The translations under genes and the position numbers were made by a program. Under the pieces are notes generated by a model. The model saw only the letters and a program-made list of their open reading frames with translations, was not told where the DNA came from and searched no databases. From contig JAIPJD010000001.1 in assembly GCA_021734365.1 (NCBI GenBank), positions 1 through 42,710 of the forward strand: a stretch of DNA of 42,710 nt. The letters are read 5' to 3'. Source of the DNA: Mariprofundaceae bacterium. GTDB lineage: Bacteria; Pseudomonadota; Zetaproteobacteria; Mariprofundales; Mariprofundaceae. Shown here in pieces: positions 1 through 8,599 of the stretch. How positions within the stretch are numbered: the first letter of the stretch is position 1; each line of letters opens with the position of its first letter.

Positions 1-18
1 CCGCACATCCATGTGCGG
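1..18 (-). repeat. GGA-loop hairpin at the window edge
   Basis: Read on the minus strand this is a perfect hairpin with stem CCGCAC, loop ATGGAT and stem GTGCGG. The loop matches those of the hairpin arrays near 27.6 kb and 34.3 kb and the ATGGAG loops in the nuo operon. It may be the end of a larger array lying to the left of the window. Only this one unit is visible. Confidence 0.5.
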
Positions 19-71
19 GAAGGGTGGTTTTGTGCTGGCTTTGACTCCCGTTCAGATGGCTGCCGAGACAA

Positions 72-116
72 GTCTGAAAATGGGATAAAGTAGCATCGTC
101 GCGCCCATTTTCAGAC
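72..116. repeat. 13-bp perfect inverted repeat
   Basis: GTCTGAAAATGGG at 72-84 is exactly complementary to CCCATTTTCAGAC at 104-116, with a 19-base loop. No T-run follows on either strand, so it is not a standard terminator. It lies about 120 bases before thiG and could be a REP-like element or part of the thiG leader. Confidence 0.6.
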
Positions 117-166
117 GTAGACGAGGGAAACCGAAGGGAAGTCATCTGCCGGGTGCCCTTTCTTTG

Positions 167-198
167 GTTCGTTTCTTTGGGCACACAAAGAAATGAAC
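167..198. repeat. Hairpin upstream of thiG
   Basis: GTTCGTTTCTTTG at 167-179 pairs with CAAAGAAATGAAC at 186-198 with a single G-T wobble and a 6-base loop. It ends 41 bases before the thiG start codon. Similar AAAGAAA/TTTCTTT hairpins are common intergenic repeats in proteobacteria. I see no TPP riboswitch consensus in the thiG leader. Confidence 0.55.
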
Positions 199-239
199 AG
201 AAGAACAGAGTTTAAATGTTTTGTAAGTGTGAGGTTTTT

Positions 240-1019
240 ATGAGTGATGATATCCTGAAGGTTGGAACATACGAGTTTAAGTCCAGATTGATTGTCGGTT
301 CCGGCAAGTACAAGGATTTCCAAACGACTAAAGATGCAACCGAAGCATCGGAAGCGGAGATGATTACGGTAGCTGTGCGCCGCGTAAACATTACTGATCC
401 GGGCAAAGAGAACCTGCTTGAGTATATCGATCCGAAGAAGTACACCATCCTGCCCAACACAGCGGGCTGTTTTAATGCTGAAGATGCCGTGCGCACGTTG
501 CGGCTGGCGCGCGAGGCTGGTGGCTGGAATCTGGTGAAGCTGGAGGTGTTGGGTGATACCCAGACGCTTTACCCGAATGTGGTCGAGACTATCAAGGCTG
601 CCGAAACACTGGTTGCGGAGGGGTTTGAAGTGATGGTGTACACAAATGACGACCCGATCGTCGCCACCCGCCTGGAAGAGGTTGGTTGTGTGGCTGTAAT
701 GCCACTGGGCAACCCCATCGGGTCAGGACGCGGGTTGGCTAATCCATTTAATATCCGTGTGATCAAAGAGCGTGCGAAGGTGCCGATTGTTGTCGATGCA
801 GGCATCGGAACTGCAAGTGACGCGGCCAAGGCGATGGAGCTGGGTGCTGATGCGGTGCTGATCAACACGGCCATTGCCGAGGCTCAGGATGAGTGTGGCA
901 TGGCTCGTGCCATGCGTGATGCGGTTCGGGCAGGGCGCGGAGCCTATCTGTCAGGGCGGATGCCGAAGCGGGCGTTTGCATCAGCATCCTCCCCAACCGA
1001 TGGGTATTTCTGGGACTGA
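240..1019 (+). CDS. thiG: Thiazole synthase ThiG
   Basis: ThiG forms the thiazole phosphate ring of thiamine from 1-deoxyxylulose 5-phosphate, dehydroglycine and the ThiS thiocarboxylate in the cytoplasm. The 259-residue product has the normal length and the family's TIM-barrel motifs: the early LIVGSGKY, the VKLEVLGD strand that carries the Schiff-base lysine, NPIGSGRGL, and the phosphate-binding [13 protein letters not shown] followed by [12 protein letters not shown] start at ATG 240 because GAGG at 231-234 precedes it at 5 bases; an in-frame ATG at 216 has no ribosome site. No thiS or other thiamine gene is next to it on this side, so it is either the last gene of an operon outside the window or stands alone. 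hemE follows after 189 bases. Confidence 0.95.
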   Translation: MSDDILKVGTYEFKSRLIVGSGKYKDFQTTKDATEASEAEMITVAVRRVNITDPGKENLLEYIDPKKYTILPNTAGCFNAEDAVRTLRLAREAGGWNLVKLEVLGDTQTLYPNVVETIKAAETLVAEGFEVMVYTNDDPIVATRLEEVGCVAVMPLGNPIGSGRGLANPFNIRVIKERAKVPIVVDAGIGTASDAAKAMELGADAVLINTAIAEAQDECGMARAMRDAVRAGRGAYLSGRMPKRAFASASSPTDGYFWD

Positions 1020-1121
1020 TTAGCGACCTTTTTCTCCGATTGACTGCGTTGCGAAAAGTTTTGCGGTGCTCATGTGTGGACATCACACACTCTGCTCCTC
1101 AAACTTCCCGCGCCTTGTTCT

Positions 1122-1193
1122 CGAAGAAAAATCTTCGCTAAACATTATTTTTGACCAGTTTCACAACTCTTTGTGCCTCTGTGTCTCTGTGGT
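1122..1193. repeat. thiG-hemE spacer: hairpin and CACAGAG-type repeat
   Basis: Two elements sit in this 189-base spacer. CGAAGA at 1122-1127 pairs perfectly with TCTTCG at 1132-1137 across an AAAA loop, a possible weak terminator of thiG. At 1173-1193 lies a GTGCCTCTGTGTCTCTGTGG motif that recurs at 5717-5736 (inverted) and 5855-5874 in this window, so it is a dispersed intergenic repeat. Confidence 0.55.
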
Positions 1194-1208
1194 TAAAAAG
1201 GATTTAAG

Positions 1209-2276
1209 ATGACTGAACTGAAAAATGATCTGTTTTTGCGGGCATGCCTGCGCCAGGACGTAGAACGCACACCGGTATGGATGATGCGTCAGGCAGGCCG
1301 TTATCTGGCTGAATACCGGGCAACAAGAGCCCGCGCAGGCGGCTTTCTGAATTTGTGCCGCTCACCGGAGCTGTGCAGTGAAGTAACCTTGCAGCCGATT
1401 GATATTCTGGATGCGGATGCGGCGATTCTTTTCTCGGATATTCTGGTGGTACCTGAAGCGATGGGTATGGAGCTGACCTTCGGTGCCGGTGAAGGGCCGA
1501 AGTTTCCCGACCCAATCACCTGCCGTGCCGATGTCGAGAAGCTTCCGGTACTGGATGATCCGTCTAAAGAGCTTGGTTATGTGATGGATGCAGTCAGTAC
1601 CATTCGCAGAGATCTGAATGGCCGTGTGCCCCTGATCGGCTTTGCCGGTTCCCCATGGACTCTGGCGACCTACATGGTTGAAGGCGGTGGCTCGAAGAAC
1701 TTCTCCAAAGTTAAGGCAATGGCATTCAACGAGCCGGAGACGATGCATCTGCTGCTTGAGAAGCTGGCAGATTCGGTTGCTGCATATTTGAACGGCCAGA
1801 TTGCCAGTGGTGCCCAGGCTGTACAGATTTTTGATACCTGGGGCGGCATCCTCAATACCCGCGATTACAAGGAGTTCTCATTGCAGTACATGCAGCGGAT
1901 TGTTTCGCAGCTTACCCGTGAAAATGAGGGCCGCCGTGTGCCTGTGATTCTCTACTCCAAGGGTGGTATGGGCTGGCTGGAAGCGATGGCCGATACCGGC
2001 TGTGATGTGCTGGGTCTGGACTGGTCGATTGATATTGATGAGGCGCGGCGGCGCGTGGGTGACAAAGTGGCACTGCAGGGCAACATGGATCCGACGATGT
2101 TGTATGCAAAACCTGAACGAATCCGGGAAGAGGTGAAAGATATCCTGGCCAAATTCGGGTACGGCAATGGGCATGTCTTCAATCTTGGCCATGGGATTAC
2201 TCCGGATGTACCACCTGAGCATGCGATTGAATTCTTCAGGGCTGTCCGCGAAGAGTCTGTTCAATACCATAGGTAG
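1209..2276 (+). CDS. hemE: Uroporphyrinogen decarboxylase HemE
   Basis: HemE removes four carboxyl groups from uroporphyrinogen III to give coproporphyrinogen III in cytoplasmic heme synthesis. The 355-residue protein is full length. It carries the N-terminal [18 protein letters not shown] signature that forms the substrate pocket, the [14 protein letters not shown] strand with its conserved aspartate, [13 protein letters not shown], and the C-terminal [20 protein letters not shown] at 1198-1202 supports the ATG. It stands apart from the hemD-hemB-hemX-hemY cluster at 20-24 kb, so heme genes in this region lie in two transcription units. A strong terminator follows at once. Confidence 0.97.
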   Translation: MTELKNDLFLRACLRQDVERTPVWMMRQAGRYLAEYRATRARAGGFLNLCRSPELCSEVTLQPIDILDADAAILFSDILVVPEAMGMELTFGAGEGPKFPDPITCRADVEKLPVLDDPSKELGYVMDAVSTIRRDLNGRVPLIGFAGSPWTLATYMVEGGGSKNFSKVKAMAFNEPETMHLLLEKLADSVAAYLNGQIASGAQAVQIFDTWGGILNTRDYKEFSLQYMQRIVSQLTRENEGRRVPVILYSKGGMGWLEAMADTGCDVLGLDWSIDIDEARRRVGDKVALQGNMDPTMLYAKPERIREEVKDILAKFGYGNGHVFNLGHGITPDVPPEHAIEFFRAVREESVQYHR

Positions 2277-2295
2277 CCGACAACTTATTCATCTA

Positions 2296-2325
2296 AAGAG
2301 GCCGCTCATTGAGCGGCCTCTTTTT
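2296..2325 (+). terminator. Intrinsic terminator of hemE
   Basis: GAGGCCGCTC at 2298-2307 pairs with GAGCGGCCTC at 2311-2320 across an ATT loop, and TTTTT follows. The flanking A residues pair with the T-run, so it could work in both directions, but only hemE reads into it. Confidence 0.9.
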
Positions 2326-2629
2326 GTTAGCCGTGAATGACTGCTCTTTTAACCGGCCCTTAAGCCGGAGAGATCAGGGTGTCAGGCTTATGGACAAAGG
2401 CATTCATTCATGTCCATTGCCAGCAGTGAATCAAACATTGAATGTTGAAATATCTTGTCAGCTGGCGGATGAGTTGTGGTAGTTTCCGCATAGCGAACCG
2501 TTTGGTTACCGGTAGAAATAATATTTCATATCGACTGGTGATGGAAAGCTGATCGTAATTGGGTCTGATTACTCTTTGCCTGCCGATATGGAATCGGGGT
2601 CAATGAGTTTGGATGCTGAGGGCAAAGCT
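2326..2629 (+). promoter_or_regulatory. Leader region of speA
   Basis: This 300-base stretch between the hemE terminator and speA has no convincing gene. It contains a small hairpin (CCGGC 2353-2357 with GCCGG 2364-2368) and a second with stem ATGGACA (2390-2396) and TGTCCAT (2411-2417), followed by AT-rich sequence around 2505-2535. The speA promoter presumably lies here, but I cannot assign clear -35 and -10 boxes. In-frame TTG and ATG codons at 2576, 2588 and 2603 mean part of it may be coding. Confidence 0.35.
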
Positions 2630-4558
2630 ATGGATGATACAGGCTGGACATCAGAAAATGCGGCCAAACTTTATCAGGTTGATGGCTGGAGCAACGGATT
2701 TTTCGGTGTGAATAAGGCCGGGAATGTCGTTGCCATACCTGATGGAGTACATCAAATTGATTTGAAGGTACTCTGCGATGATTTAACTGAAAGGGGTATG
2801 AGCGCACCGCTTCTGCTTCGTTTTTCCGACATGCTGCGCCAGCGGATGAGCCAGATTCATGAGCGGTTTCAGATCGCACGGGAAGAGTCCGGCTATGACG
2901 GACGCTATTTTGGTGTTTATCCCATCAAGGTGAACCAGCAACGACAGGTGGTAGAAGAGATTGTTGAGTTCGGGGCCGAATTCAACTGGGGTTTGGAGGC
3001 GGGCTCCAAGCCTGAATTGCATGCCACCCTGGCGATGATTGAGGATGTCGAAGGGCTGATTGTCTGTAACGGCTACAAGGATCGGGAATTCATTGAACTG
3101 GCGATGATTGGCCGCAAGATGGGTAAGCGTGTTTTTATCGTGGTCGAGAAGGCCAATGAGCTGGATATAATTCTGGATGTGTCAAAACGACTGGGCGTTG
3201 AGCCATTGATTGGGCTTCGGTGCAAGCTTGCTGCGACCAGCAATGGATTGTGGGAAGATTCCGGCGGTGACAGTTCCAAGTTCGGGTTGGCAGCATCTGA
3301 ATTGATGGATGTGATCGACAAACTCAAGGATGCAGGAATGCTTGATTGCCTGCGTTTACTGCACTTTCATATCGGTTCACAGGTGCCGCAGATTCGCCGT
3401 ATCAAGCAGGCGATGCAGGAGGCTGCGCGCTTTTATGTAGAGATGCGTAAGCTCGGGGCACCGATTGAATTTATGGATGTCGGCGGTGGACTCGGGGTGA
3501 ACTATGATGGTTCCATCTCGGCTAATATCTCATCGGTGGATTATTCACTTCAGGAGTATGCCAACGACATTATCTGGACCATGAAGCATCTCTGTGATGA
3601 TGAGGGGCTTCCTCACCCTCATATTATTTCCGAGTCAGGCAGGGCACTGGTGGCGCACCATGCTGTTCTGATCATTGATGTACTGGGTGTATCAAAACGA
3701 AGCGCTGATCTTCCGGTCAATGAGCCGGATGATGAGGCGCCAACACAGCTGCGGCAGCTCTGGGAGACACTTCAGGATCTGGAAAAGATTAATCCACGCG
3801 AAGCACTGCATGATGTTGTCTCACTGCGCGAGGATATGAACAAGCTGTTTGTGCTTGGCCACTGCTCACTTGCTGACCGCGCTCAGGCCGATGAGCTCTA
3901 CTGGTATACTCTGGGCCTGCTCATGGCGAAGCTGGATGAGGAGGAGGTGGAGCAGCTTGTCCCCGGTATCCGGATACAGATGGCGGATCGCTATTTCTGT
4001 AATTTCTCACTGTTTCAGTCGCTTCCTGATGCATGGGCTATCAAACAGGTGTTTCCGGTTGTGCCTATTCACCGGCTCAACGAAGAACCTCACAGGCAGG
4101 GGATCCTGGTTGATATCACCTGTGATTCTGATGGTAAAATTCAACAGTTTCCGCTTGAAGAAGGATTGTCCGGAACACTGCCTCTGCATGCGATGATCAA
4201 TGGTGATCGCTATCTGATTGGCATATTCCTGACCGGCGCATATCAGGAGATTCTGGGCGATCTCCACAACCTGTTTGGTGATACACATGCAGTGCACGTG
4301 CGCATGGATGGTGACCACTATGAGCTGGAGCAGATTGTTGAAGGCGAATCTGTGGCTGAGGTGCTTGATTATGTGCAGTTCCACGAGACTGTTCTGACAG
4401 ACCGTATGCGCAGGCAGCTATCGCAGGCAAAATCCGAAGGCCGGATTACAGCAAAAGAATCTACCGCATTCCTGAATTACTATCGCGAAGGGCTGAAGGG
4501 TTATACCTATCTTGAAGAGCACGCCCCGCTCGGCATTGATTTAAGATCCGAACCTTAA
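2630..4558 (+). CDS. speA: Biosynthetic arginine decarboxylase SpeA
   Basis: SpeA is a PLP enzyme that decarboxylates arginine to agmatine, the first step to putrescine here. The sequence matches the large fold-III family throughout: YFGVYPIKVNQ with the PLP lysine, GLEAGSKPEL, LRLLHFHIGSQ, FMDVGGGLGVNYDG that holds the cofactor phosphate, SGRALVAHH, and the C-terminal DITCDSDG with the catalytic cysteine, then GAYQEILGDLHNLFGDTHAVHV. I chose ATG 2630 because GAGGG at 2618-2622 lies 7 bases upstream and family homology begins just after it at WTSENAAKLY. TTG 2576 or ATG 2588/2603 would add 9-18 residues. It converges on nspC with a 13-base gap. Together with speB and the two carboxyspermidine genes it makes a full arginine-to-spermidine route. 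Confidence 0.95.
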   Translation: MDDTGWTSENAAKLYQVDGWSNGFFGVNKAGNVVAIPDGVHQIDLKVLCDDLTERGMSAPLLLRFSDMLRQRMSQIHERFQIAREESGYDGRYFGVYPIKVNQQRQVVEEIVEFGAEFNWGLEAGSKPELHATLAMIEDVEGLIVCNGYKDREFIELAMIGRKMGKRVFIVVEKANELDIILDVSKRLGVEPLIGLRCKLAATSNGLWEDSGGDSSKFGLAASELMDVIDKLKDAGMLDCLRLLHFHIGSQVPQIRRIKQAMQEAARFYVEMRKLGAPIEFMDVGGGLGVNYDGSISANISSVDYSLQEYANDIIWTMKHLCDDEGLPHPHIISESGRALVAHHAVLIIDVLGVSKRSADLPVNEPDDEAPTQLRQLWETLQDLEKINPREALHDVVSLREDMNKLFVLGHCSLADRAQADELYWYTLGLLMAKLDEEEVEQLVPGIRIQMADRYFCNFSLFQSLPDAWAIKQVFPVVPIHRLNEEPHRQGILVDITCDSDGKIQQFPLEEGLSGTLPLHAMINGDRYLIGIFLTGAYQEILGDLHNLFGDTHAVHVRMDGDHYELEQIVEGESVAEVLDYVQFHETVLTDRMRRQLSQAKSEGRITAKESTAFLNYYREGLKGYTYLEEHAPLGIDLRSEP

Positions 4559-4571
4559 AAACGGCGTTCGA

Positions 4572-5705
4572 TCAGGATAGTCGGTTACGAAAATCCTCAT
4601 AACTGAACCGGCGTATCAGTTCGAATGAACGATCAGTATGCCAGATGCCGATGTCAGGGTGTCGAACGCCATTGAACATGGTCGTCTTCACCATGGTGTA
4701 GTGGATCATATCCTCAAAAATCAGTCGTGAACCGACCTCAAGTGGTGTATCAAACGAGTAGTCGCCAATGATATCGCCGGCCAGGCATGAGGTACCGCCG
4801 AGGCGATAGGTATGCGCCTTCTTTCCGGCTTCATCTGCATTGCTAACGGCAGGGCGGTAGGGCATCTCCAGTACGTCAGGCATGTGTGCCGTGGCTGAGA
4901 TATCGAGTATGGCGACGGGCAGGTCATCGGTCGGAACAATATCGAGCACCGATGCGATCAGGAGTCCGGTCTGCCAGGCGATGGCACCGCCGGGCTCGAG
5001 ATAGACCTTCACCTTCCACTTTTCACGGAAACGCCTGATGCGTTCAATCAGTTTATCGGTGTCATAATCCTTGTGCGTCATCAGATGGCCACCACCGAAA
5101 TTGACCCACTTCAGCTCCGGTATCCAGGCAGCAAACTTCTCCTCAAAGGCATCAATCAGGGTCACGGAGGAGTCGGCCAGATTTTCGCACAGGGCGTGTG
5201 CATGCAGCCCGTCCACACCCTGCATGGGTGTTGCCATCAGATGTTCAGGAAGAATACCGAGGCGAGAGCCTGCAGCGCATGGGTTGTAGAGATCGGTTTT
5301 GACCTCACTGATACCCGGATTGACACGCAGCCCACAGGAGACACCGGCACCGCGGGCAGTGCGGCCGAACTTCTGCCACTGGGCAACGGAGTTGAAGACG
5401 AGGTGGTCGGCAATACTCACGATCTCATCAAACTCATCCTCCCGGTAGGCTGCCGAGTAGATGTGATTCTCACCGCCGAATTTCTCATGTGACAGTTTAA
5501 GTTCGTAGAGAGAACTGGCTGTGCAGCCGGAGAGATACTGTTTCACCAGAGGAAAGACCGACCACATGGCGAAACCTTTGAGGGCCAGAATGATGGTGCA
5601 ACCGGATTCCTCCTGAACCCGCTTCAGAACTTCAAGGTTACGGATCAGCTTCTCCTCCTCCAGCAGGTAGCAGGGGGAAGGGATTTGGTTGATATCAAAA
5701 CTCAT
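4572..5705 (-). CDS. nspC: Carboxynorspermidine decarboxylase NspC
   Basis: NspC is a PLP-dependent alanine-racemase-fold decarboxylase that turns carboxyspermidine or carboxynorspermidine into spermidine or norspermidine. The 377-residue protein has the family's opening IPSPCYLLEEEKLIRNL, the PLP lysine in ILALKGFAMWS, WVNFGGGHLMT, VYLEPGGAIAW and the C-terminal SCLAGDIIGDYSFD followed by a tyrosine in MIHYTMVKT. It lies downstream of the carboxynorspermidine dehydrogenase gene on the same strand, 173 bases away, the usual pairing for this pathway. That spacer holds an inverted CACAGAG repeat. The ribosome site is weak. Confidence 0.93.
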   Translation of the reverse strand: MSFDINQIPSPCYLLEEEKLIRNLEVLKRVQEESGCTIILALKGFAMWSVFPLVKQYLSGCTASSLYELKLSHEKFGGENHIYSAAYREDEFDEIVSIADHLVFNSVAQWQKFGRTARGAGVSCGLRVNPGISEVKTDLYNPCAAGSRLGILPEHLMATPMQGVDGLHAHALCENLADSSVTLIDAFEEKFAAWIPELKWVNFGGGHLMTHKDYDTDKLIERIRRFREKWKVKVYLEPGGAIAWQTGLLIASVLDIVPTDDLPVAILDISATAHMPDVLEMPYRPAVSNADEAGKKAHTYRLGGTSCLAGDIIGDYSFDTPLEVGSRLIFEDMIHYTMVKTTMFNGVRHPDIGIWHTDRSFELIRRFSYEDFRNRLS

Positions 5706-5716
5706 AAAAGAATCTT

Positions 5717-5874
5717 TTCACCACAGAGGCACAGAGAAAGCATTCTCTGTTTTAGCCCCATTCATTCCACTGTTGTCGACACAAACATTCAAACAGTGTC
5801 GCATCGTGCTACGAGATGAAAAAGAGTGATCTTCAATCTTAAATCCTCTGTGCTCTCTGTGTCTCTGTGGTGAA
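5717..5874. repeat. Inverted CACAGAG repeat between polyamine genes
   Basis: TTCACCACAGAGGCACAGAG at 5717-5736 is complementary, with one mismatch, to 5855-5874, enclosing 118 bases. The right arm continues the motif leftwards to about 5846. Together with the copy at 1173-1193 this makes three copies in one window, all intergenic. The 173-base spacer has no ORF I would support and may be a small MITE-like element or a long hairpin in the shared transcript. Confidence 0.7.
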
Positions 5875-5878
5875 TTCA

Positions 5879-7093
5879 TCATTCCGGTAACGAGTCGATA
5901 TCGATGTCGGTCTCGATGTCGCTCCATGGCAGACCATGTTGATTGAGTGCGGCCATGAATGGATCGGGATCGAACGCTTCCATGTTGTAGACACCCTTCT
6001 TCATCCATTTGCCCTGAATCATCATCATGGCCCCGATCATTGCAGGCACACCGGTCGTGTAGGAGACCCCCTGTGCGTTGGTCTCTCTGTAGCACTCCTG
6101 ATGATCGCAGATGTTATAGACGTAGCGCGAGACAGGCCTGCCATCCCTGGTACCTTTCACAATGACACCGATATTGGTTTTTCCGACGGTGCGGGGACCA
6201 AGGCTTGCGGGGTCAGGCAGCAGTGCTTTGAGGAACTGGATCGGTACGATTTCACGACCTTCGAACATGATCGGTTCGATTGAGTCCAGACCAATGTTAC
6301 GGAATACCTCCAGATGCTTCAGATAGGCATCGCCGAAGGTCATCCAGAAACGCATCCGTTTCACACCCCTCAGATTGACAGATAGCGACTCCATCTCTTC
6401 GTGGTAGAGCAGGTACATGTTCTTTGGCCCGACCTGCTCGAAATCAAATTGCTTTCTGAACTCCATAGGCTTCGTTTCAATCCAGTTGCCATTCTCGAAG
6501 TAGCGGCCATTGCTGGTCACTTCCCGGATATTGATCTCCGGATTGAAGTTGGTGGCAAAGGCATAGCCATGATCGCCACCGTTGCAGTCGAGAATATCAA
6601 CATAGTCCATGGTGTCGAAGTGGTGTTTCTGCATATGGGCACAGAAGACATTGGTCACACCGGGGTCAAAGCCGGAGCCGAGCAGTGCCATCAGACCGGC
6701 TTTCTCGAATTTCTCACGGTAGGCCCACTGCCAGCTGTACTCAAACTTCGCCTCATCCAGCGGTTCATAGTTGGCGGTATCCAGATAGTGAATGCCGGTC
6801 TCAAGGCAGGCATCCATGATGGTCAGATCCTGATAGGGGAGTGCCACATTGATAATCATGAAGGGTTGAATTTTTTTAATCAATTCTACCAGCTCCGTTA
6901 CGTTATCGGCATCCACGGCTGAAGTGTGGATGCTGCGGCCGGTCTTCTCCTTCACTTCCGAGGCGATCTGATCACACTTGGATTTAGTACGGCTGGCAAG
7001 CCAGATATCAGAAAATGTATCCGGGTTTTGTGCGCATTTGTGGGCGACAACACGTCCGACACCACCTGCGCCGATGATCAATACATTTGCCAT
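5879..7093 (-). CDS. Carboxynorspermidine dehydrogenase (carboxynorspermidine synthase)
   Basis: This NADPH enzyme of the saccharopine-dehydrogenase family condenses aspartate semialdehyde with putrescine or diaminopropane to carboxyspermidine or carboxynorspermidine. The 404-residue protein opens with a Rossmann fingerprint, VLIIGAGGVGRVVAHKCAQ, then LASRTKSKC, IINVALPYQDLTIMDACLETG and LDTANYEP, and the long C-terminal half typical of the polyamine branch (LGSGFDPGVTNVFCAHMQ, LDCNGGDHGYAFATNF, GKTNIGVIVKGTRDG). A strong site, AGGAGGG, precedes the ATG. nspC follows on the same strand. The neighbouring genes favour carboxynorspermidine dehydrogenase over true saccharopine dehydrogenase. Confidence 0.93.
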   Translation of the reverse strand: MANVLIIGAGGVGRVVAHKCAQNPDTFSDIWLASRTKSKCDQIASEVKEKTGRSIHTSAVDADNVTELVELIKKIQPFMIINVALPYQDLTIMDACLETGIHYLDTANYEPLDEAKFEYSWQWAYREKFEKAGLMALLGSGFDPGVTNVFCAHMQKHHFDTMDYVDILDCNGGDHGYAFATNFNPEINIREVTSNGRYFENGNWIETKPMEFRKQFDFEQVGPKNMYLLYHEEMESLSVNLRGVKRMRFWMTFGDAYLKHLEVFRNIGLDSIEPIMFEGREIVPIQFLKALLPDPASLGPRTVGKTNIGVIVKGTRDGRPVSRYVYNICDHQECYRETNAQGVSYTTGVPAMIGAMMMIQGKWMKKGVYNMEAFDPDPFMAALNQHGLPWSDIETDIDIDSLPE

Positions 7094-7203
7094 GGATTAC
7101 CCTCCTGAAAACAGCAGAGCTTATCCACTGAGTGTCATGCCGTCATTGAAAACAACAGTGCCATTTTTTCTATGGGCAGTTGTTTCTTTTCTCTGTCAGC
7201 CGA

Positions 7204-7235
7204 TTAACAGGCGCGTCAGTTAACGCGCCTGTTAA
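7204..7235 (-). terminator. Perfect 13-bp hairpin, possible terminator of the small acidic ORF
   Basis: TTAACAGGCGCGT at 7204-7216 is exactly complementary to ACGCGCCTGTTAA at 7223-7235, with loop CAGTTA. Neither strand has a clear T-run after it. It lies 38 bases beyond the stop codon of the small minus-strand ORF and before the dehydrogenase promoter region, so a terminator or transcript-stabilising role is plausible. Confidence 0.5.
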
Positions 7236-7272
7236 ACCGGCAGGGGACTACTGTCAGATGTTGTGAACCTGA

Positions 7273-7410
7273 TCAGTCATTATACCAGTCGCCACTCCAT
7301 TCATCGTCATCATCGGGCAACTCACTCTGCCATTTCTTTTTTTTCTTTATTTTGTCCTGCTCCTCGGAAAATTCATCATCTTCCCATTCGTCATCAGGAT
7401 TCAATCTCAT
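7273..7410 (-). CDS. Small acidic protein, unknown function (45 aa)
   Basis: This short minus-strand ORF starts at MRLNPDDEWEDDEF, has a central run of five lysines, and ends DDDDEWSGDWYND. GGAG lies 6 bases before the chosen ATG at 7410, a good ribosome site; an ATG four codons upstream (7422) has none. The product has acidic, tryptophan-containing ends around a basic centre and no membrane segment. The start site, the unusual but non-random composition and the hairpin 38 bases after the stop favour a real gene. I do not recognise the family. It sits between the carboxynorspermidine dehydrogenase (same strand, downstream) and speB (divergent). A link to polyamines is only by position. Confidence 0.5.
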   Translation of the reverse strand: MRLNPDDEWEDDEFSEEQDKIKKKKKWQSELPDDDDEWSGDWYND

Positions 7411-7422
7411 GCTCTTCTCCAT

Positions 7423-7736
7423 ACAAAAAATTAAAGGATGAGGATTAGCTCTCCTGCAACGAATTTAAATGAGCTACAGGCATTGATGTAAAACAAAAAT
7501 AATTGTACAGCATGCCTAAAAATATCAGACACCGGCATGGTATGATCTGACTAAACCGTACGGGCAGAAAGATCAAAGCCATGTGGTAACGTTTTATTCC
7601 ATGACGTTTACAACCTGTTGTTACGCCATGTCAGGAATTCATTAAGCAAAGTGGATGTGCATGATTACGGAGGTGTGCTCCGCAGAACATGCAGTAAATT
7701 ATGTTCGTTTGCATCAATTGGGCTTAATCTTCGCAC
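7423..7736. other. Divergent intergenic region upstream of speB
   Basis: This 314-base AT-richer region separates the small minus-strand ORF from speB and should hold promoters for both. A TATGAT around 7542 could be a -10 box for speB, but I see no good -35 partner. An open frame starting at 7618 runs into speB out of frame and is not supported. An in-frame stop at 7725 sets the 5' limit of speB. Confidence 0.4.
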
Positions 7737-8570
7737 ATGTTTGATTTCACAGACCTGGCTCAGAATGAGATGCACACCATCCGCATCATTGGCGCACCGT
7801 TTGATGGCACCGTGTCATTTCGCCCCGGCACACGCTTCGGGCCTGCAGCTATCCGTGAAGCATCCGATGGTATTGAGACATACTCACCTCTGCTGGATTG
7901 CGATCTTGAGTCAGTCAGTTATGCCGATGCCGGTGATCTTGAGCTACCGATGGGCAGTGTCGATGCAGCCCTGTCGATCATCAAAGAGGCCGTTGCAGAT
8001 GCGCTTGGCGACGGTGCGATTCCTTTCCTGCTTGGTGGAGAGCATCTGGTTTCACTCCCCGCCATTGAGGCGGTTTATGAGAAGCATCCCGATCTGGTGG
8101 TGGTACAGCTTGATGCGCATGCGGATCAGCGTGCCGATTATCTGGGTGTGAAACTCTCCCACGCCTGCGTGATGCGGCGTGTTTCCGAGTTTCTCGGGCA
8201 GGAGCATATCCGCCAGATCGGCATTCGTTCCGGCACAAAGGATGAGTATGAACTTATGCGTGCCTACAGCACCCTGTCCACGTTTCATGAGGATGATCTT
8301 GCCCGGTTGAGGTCATGGATTGGTAATCGACCACTCTATCTGACAGTCGATCTTGATGTGTTTGATCCGGGAGTTTTTCCGGGCACGGGAACACCCGAGC
8401 CGGGAGGTATTGACTGGTGGACCTTTCAGCGCTTTCTTTCTGCAATCAAAGAGTGCGATATTGTTGGCCTTGATGCCGTTGAGTTGGCGCCGCAGTTGGA
8501 CACAAGCGGCTGTTCTTCCGTGCTGGCTGCCAAATGTGTACGTGAAATGCTGTTGATTGCTTCAAAGTAA
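7737..8570 (+). CDS. speB: Agmatinase SpeB (arginase/ureohydrolase family)
   Basis: The enzyme hydrolyses agmatine to putrescine and urea. The 277-residue protein has the ureohydrolase dimanganese ligands in order: GGEHLVS (H103), QLDAHAD (D126, H128, D130) and TVDLDVFDPG (D205, D207), then GTGTPEPGG and the closing LDAVELAPQLD. The second-glycine loop fits agmatinases of the SpeB group better than arginases, and the presence of speA supports agmatine as substrate. An in-frame TAA at 7725 lies just before ATG 7737, which has no ribosome site. ATG 7770 (MHTIRIIGAPFDG) is an alternative start. The gene is transcribed away from the dehydrogenase/nspC pair. Confidence 0.92.
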   Translation: MFDFTDLAQNEMHTIRIIGAPFDGTVSFRPGTRFGPAAIREASDGIETYSPLLDCDLESVSYADAGDLELPMGSVDAALSIIKEAVADALGDGAIPFLLGGEHLVSLPAIEAVYEKHPDLVVVQLDAHADQRADYLGVKLSHACVMRRVSEFLGQEHIRQIGIRSGTKDEYELMRAYSTLSTFHEDDLARLRSWIGNRPLYLTVDLDVFDPGVFPGTGTPEPGGIDWWTFQRFLSAIKECDIVGLDAVELAPQLDTSGCSSVLAAKCVREMLLIASK

Positions 8571-8599
8571 CTGTTTTTGATCCTGTTGAATGTTCATCA

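Noticed and set aside
20-239. TPP riboswitch before thiG
   Set aside because: None of the conserved thi-box segments (such as CTGAGA or the GAACCTG stretch) is present.
2390-2482. 30-codon upstream ORF in the speA leader
   Set aside because: It lacks a ribosome site and its ATG lies in a hairpin stem; nothing marks it as coding.
7618-8151. 177-residue open frame overlapping speB on the same strand
   Set aside because: The speB frame has all catalytic motifs over this region; this frame is a shadow.
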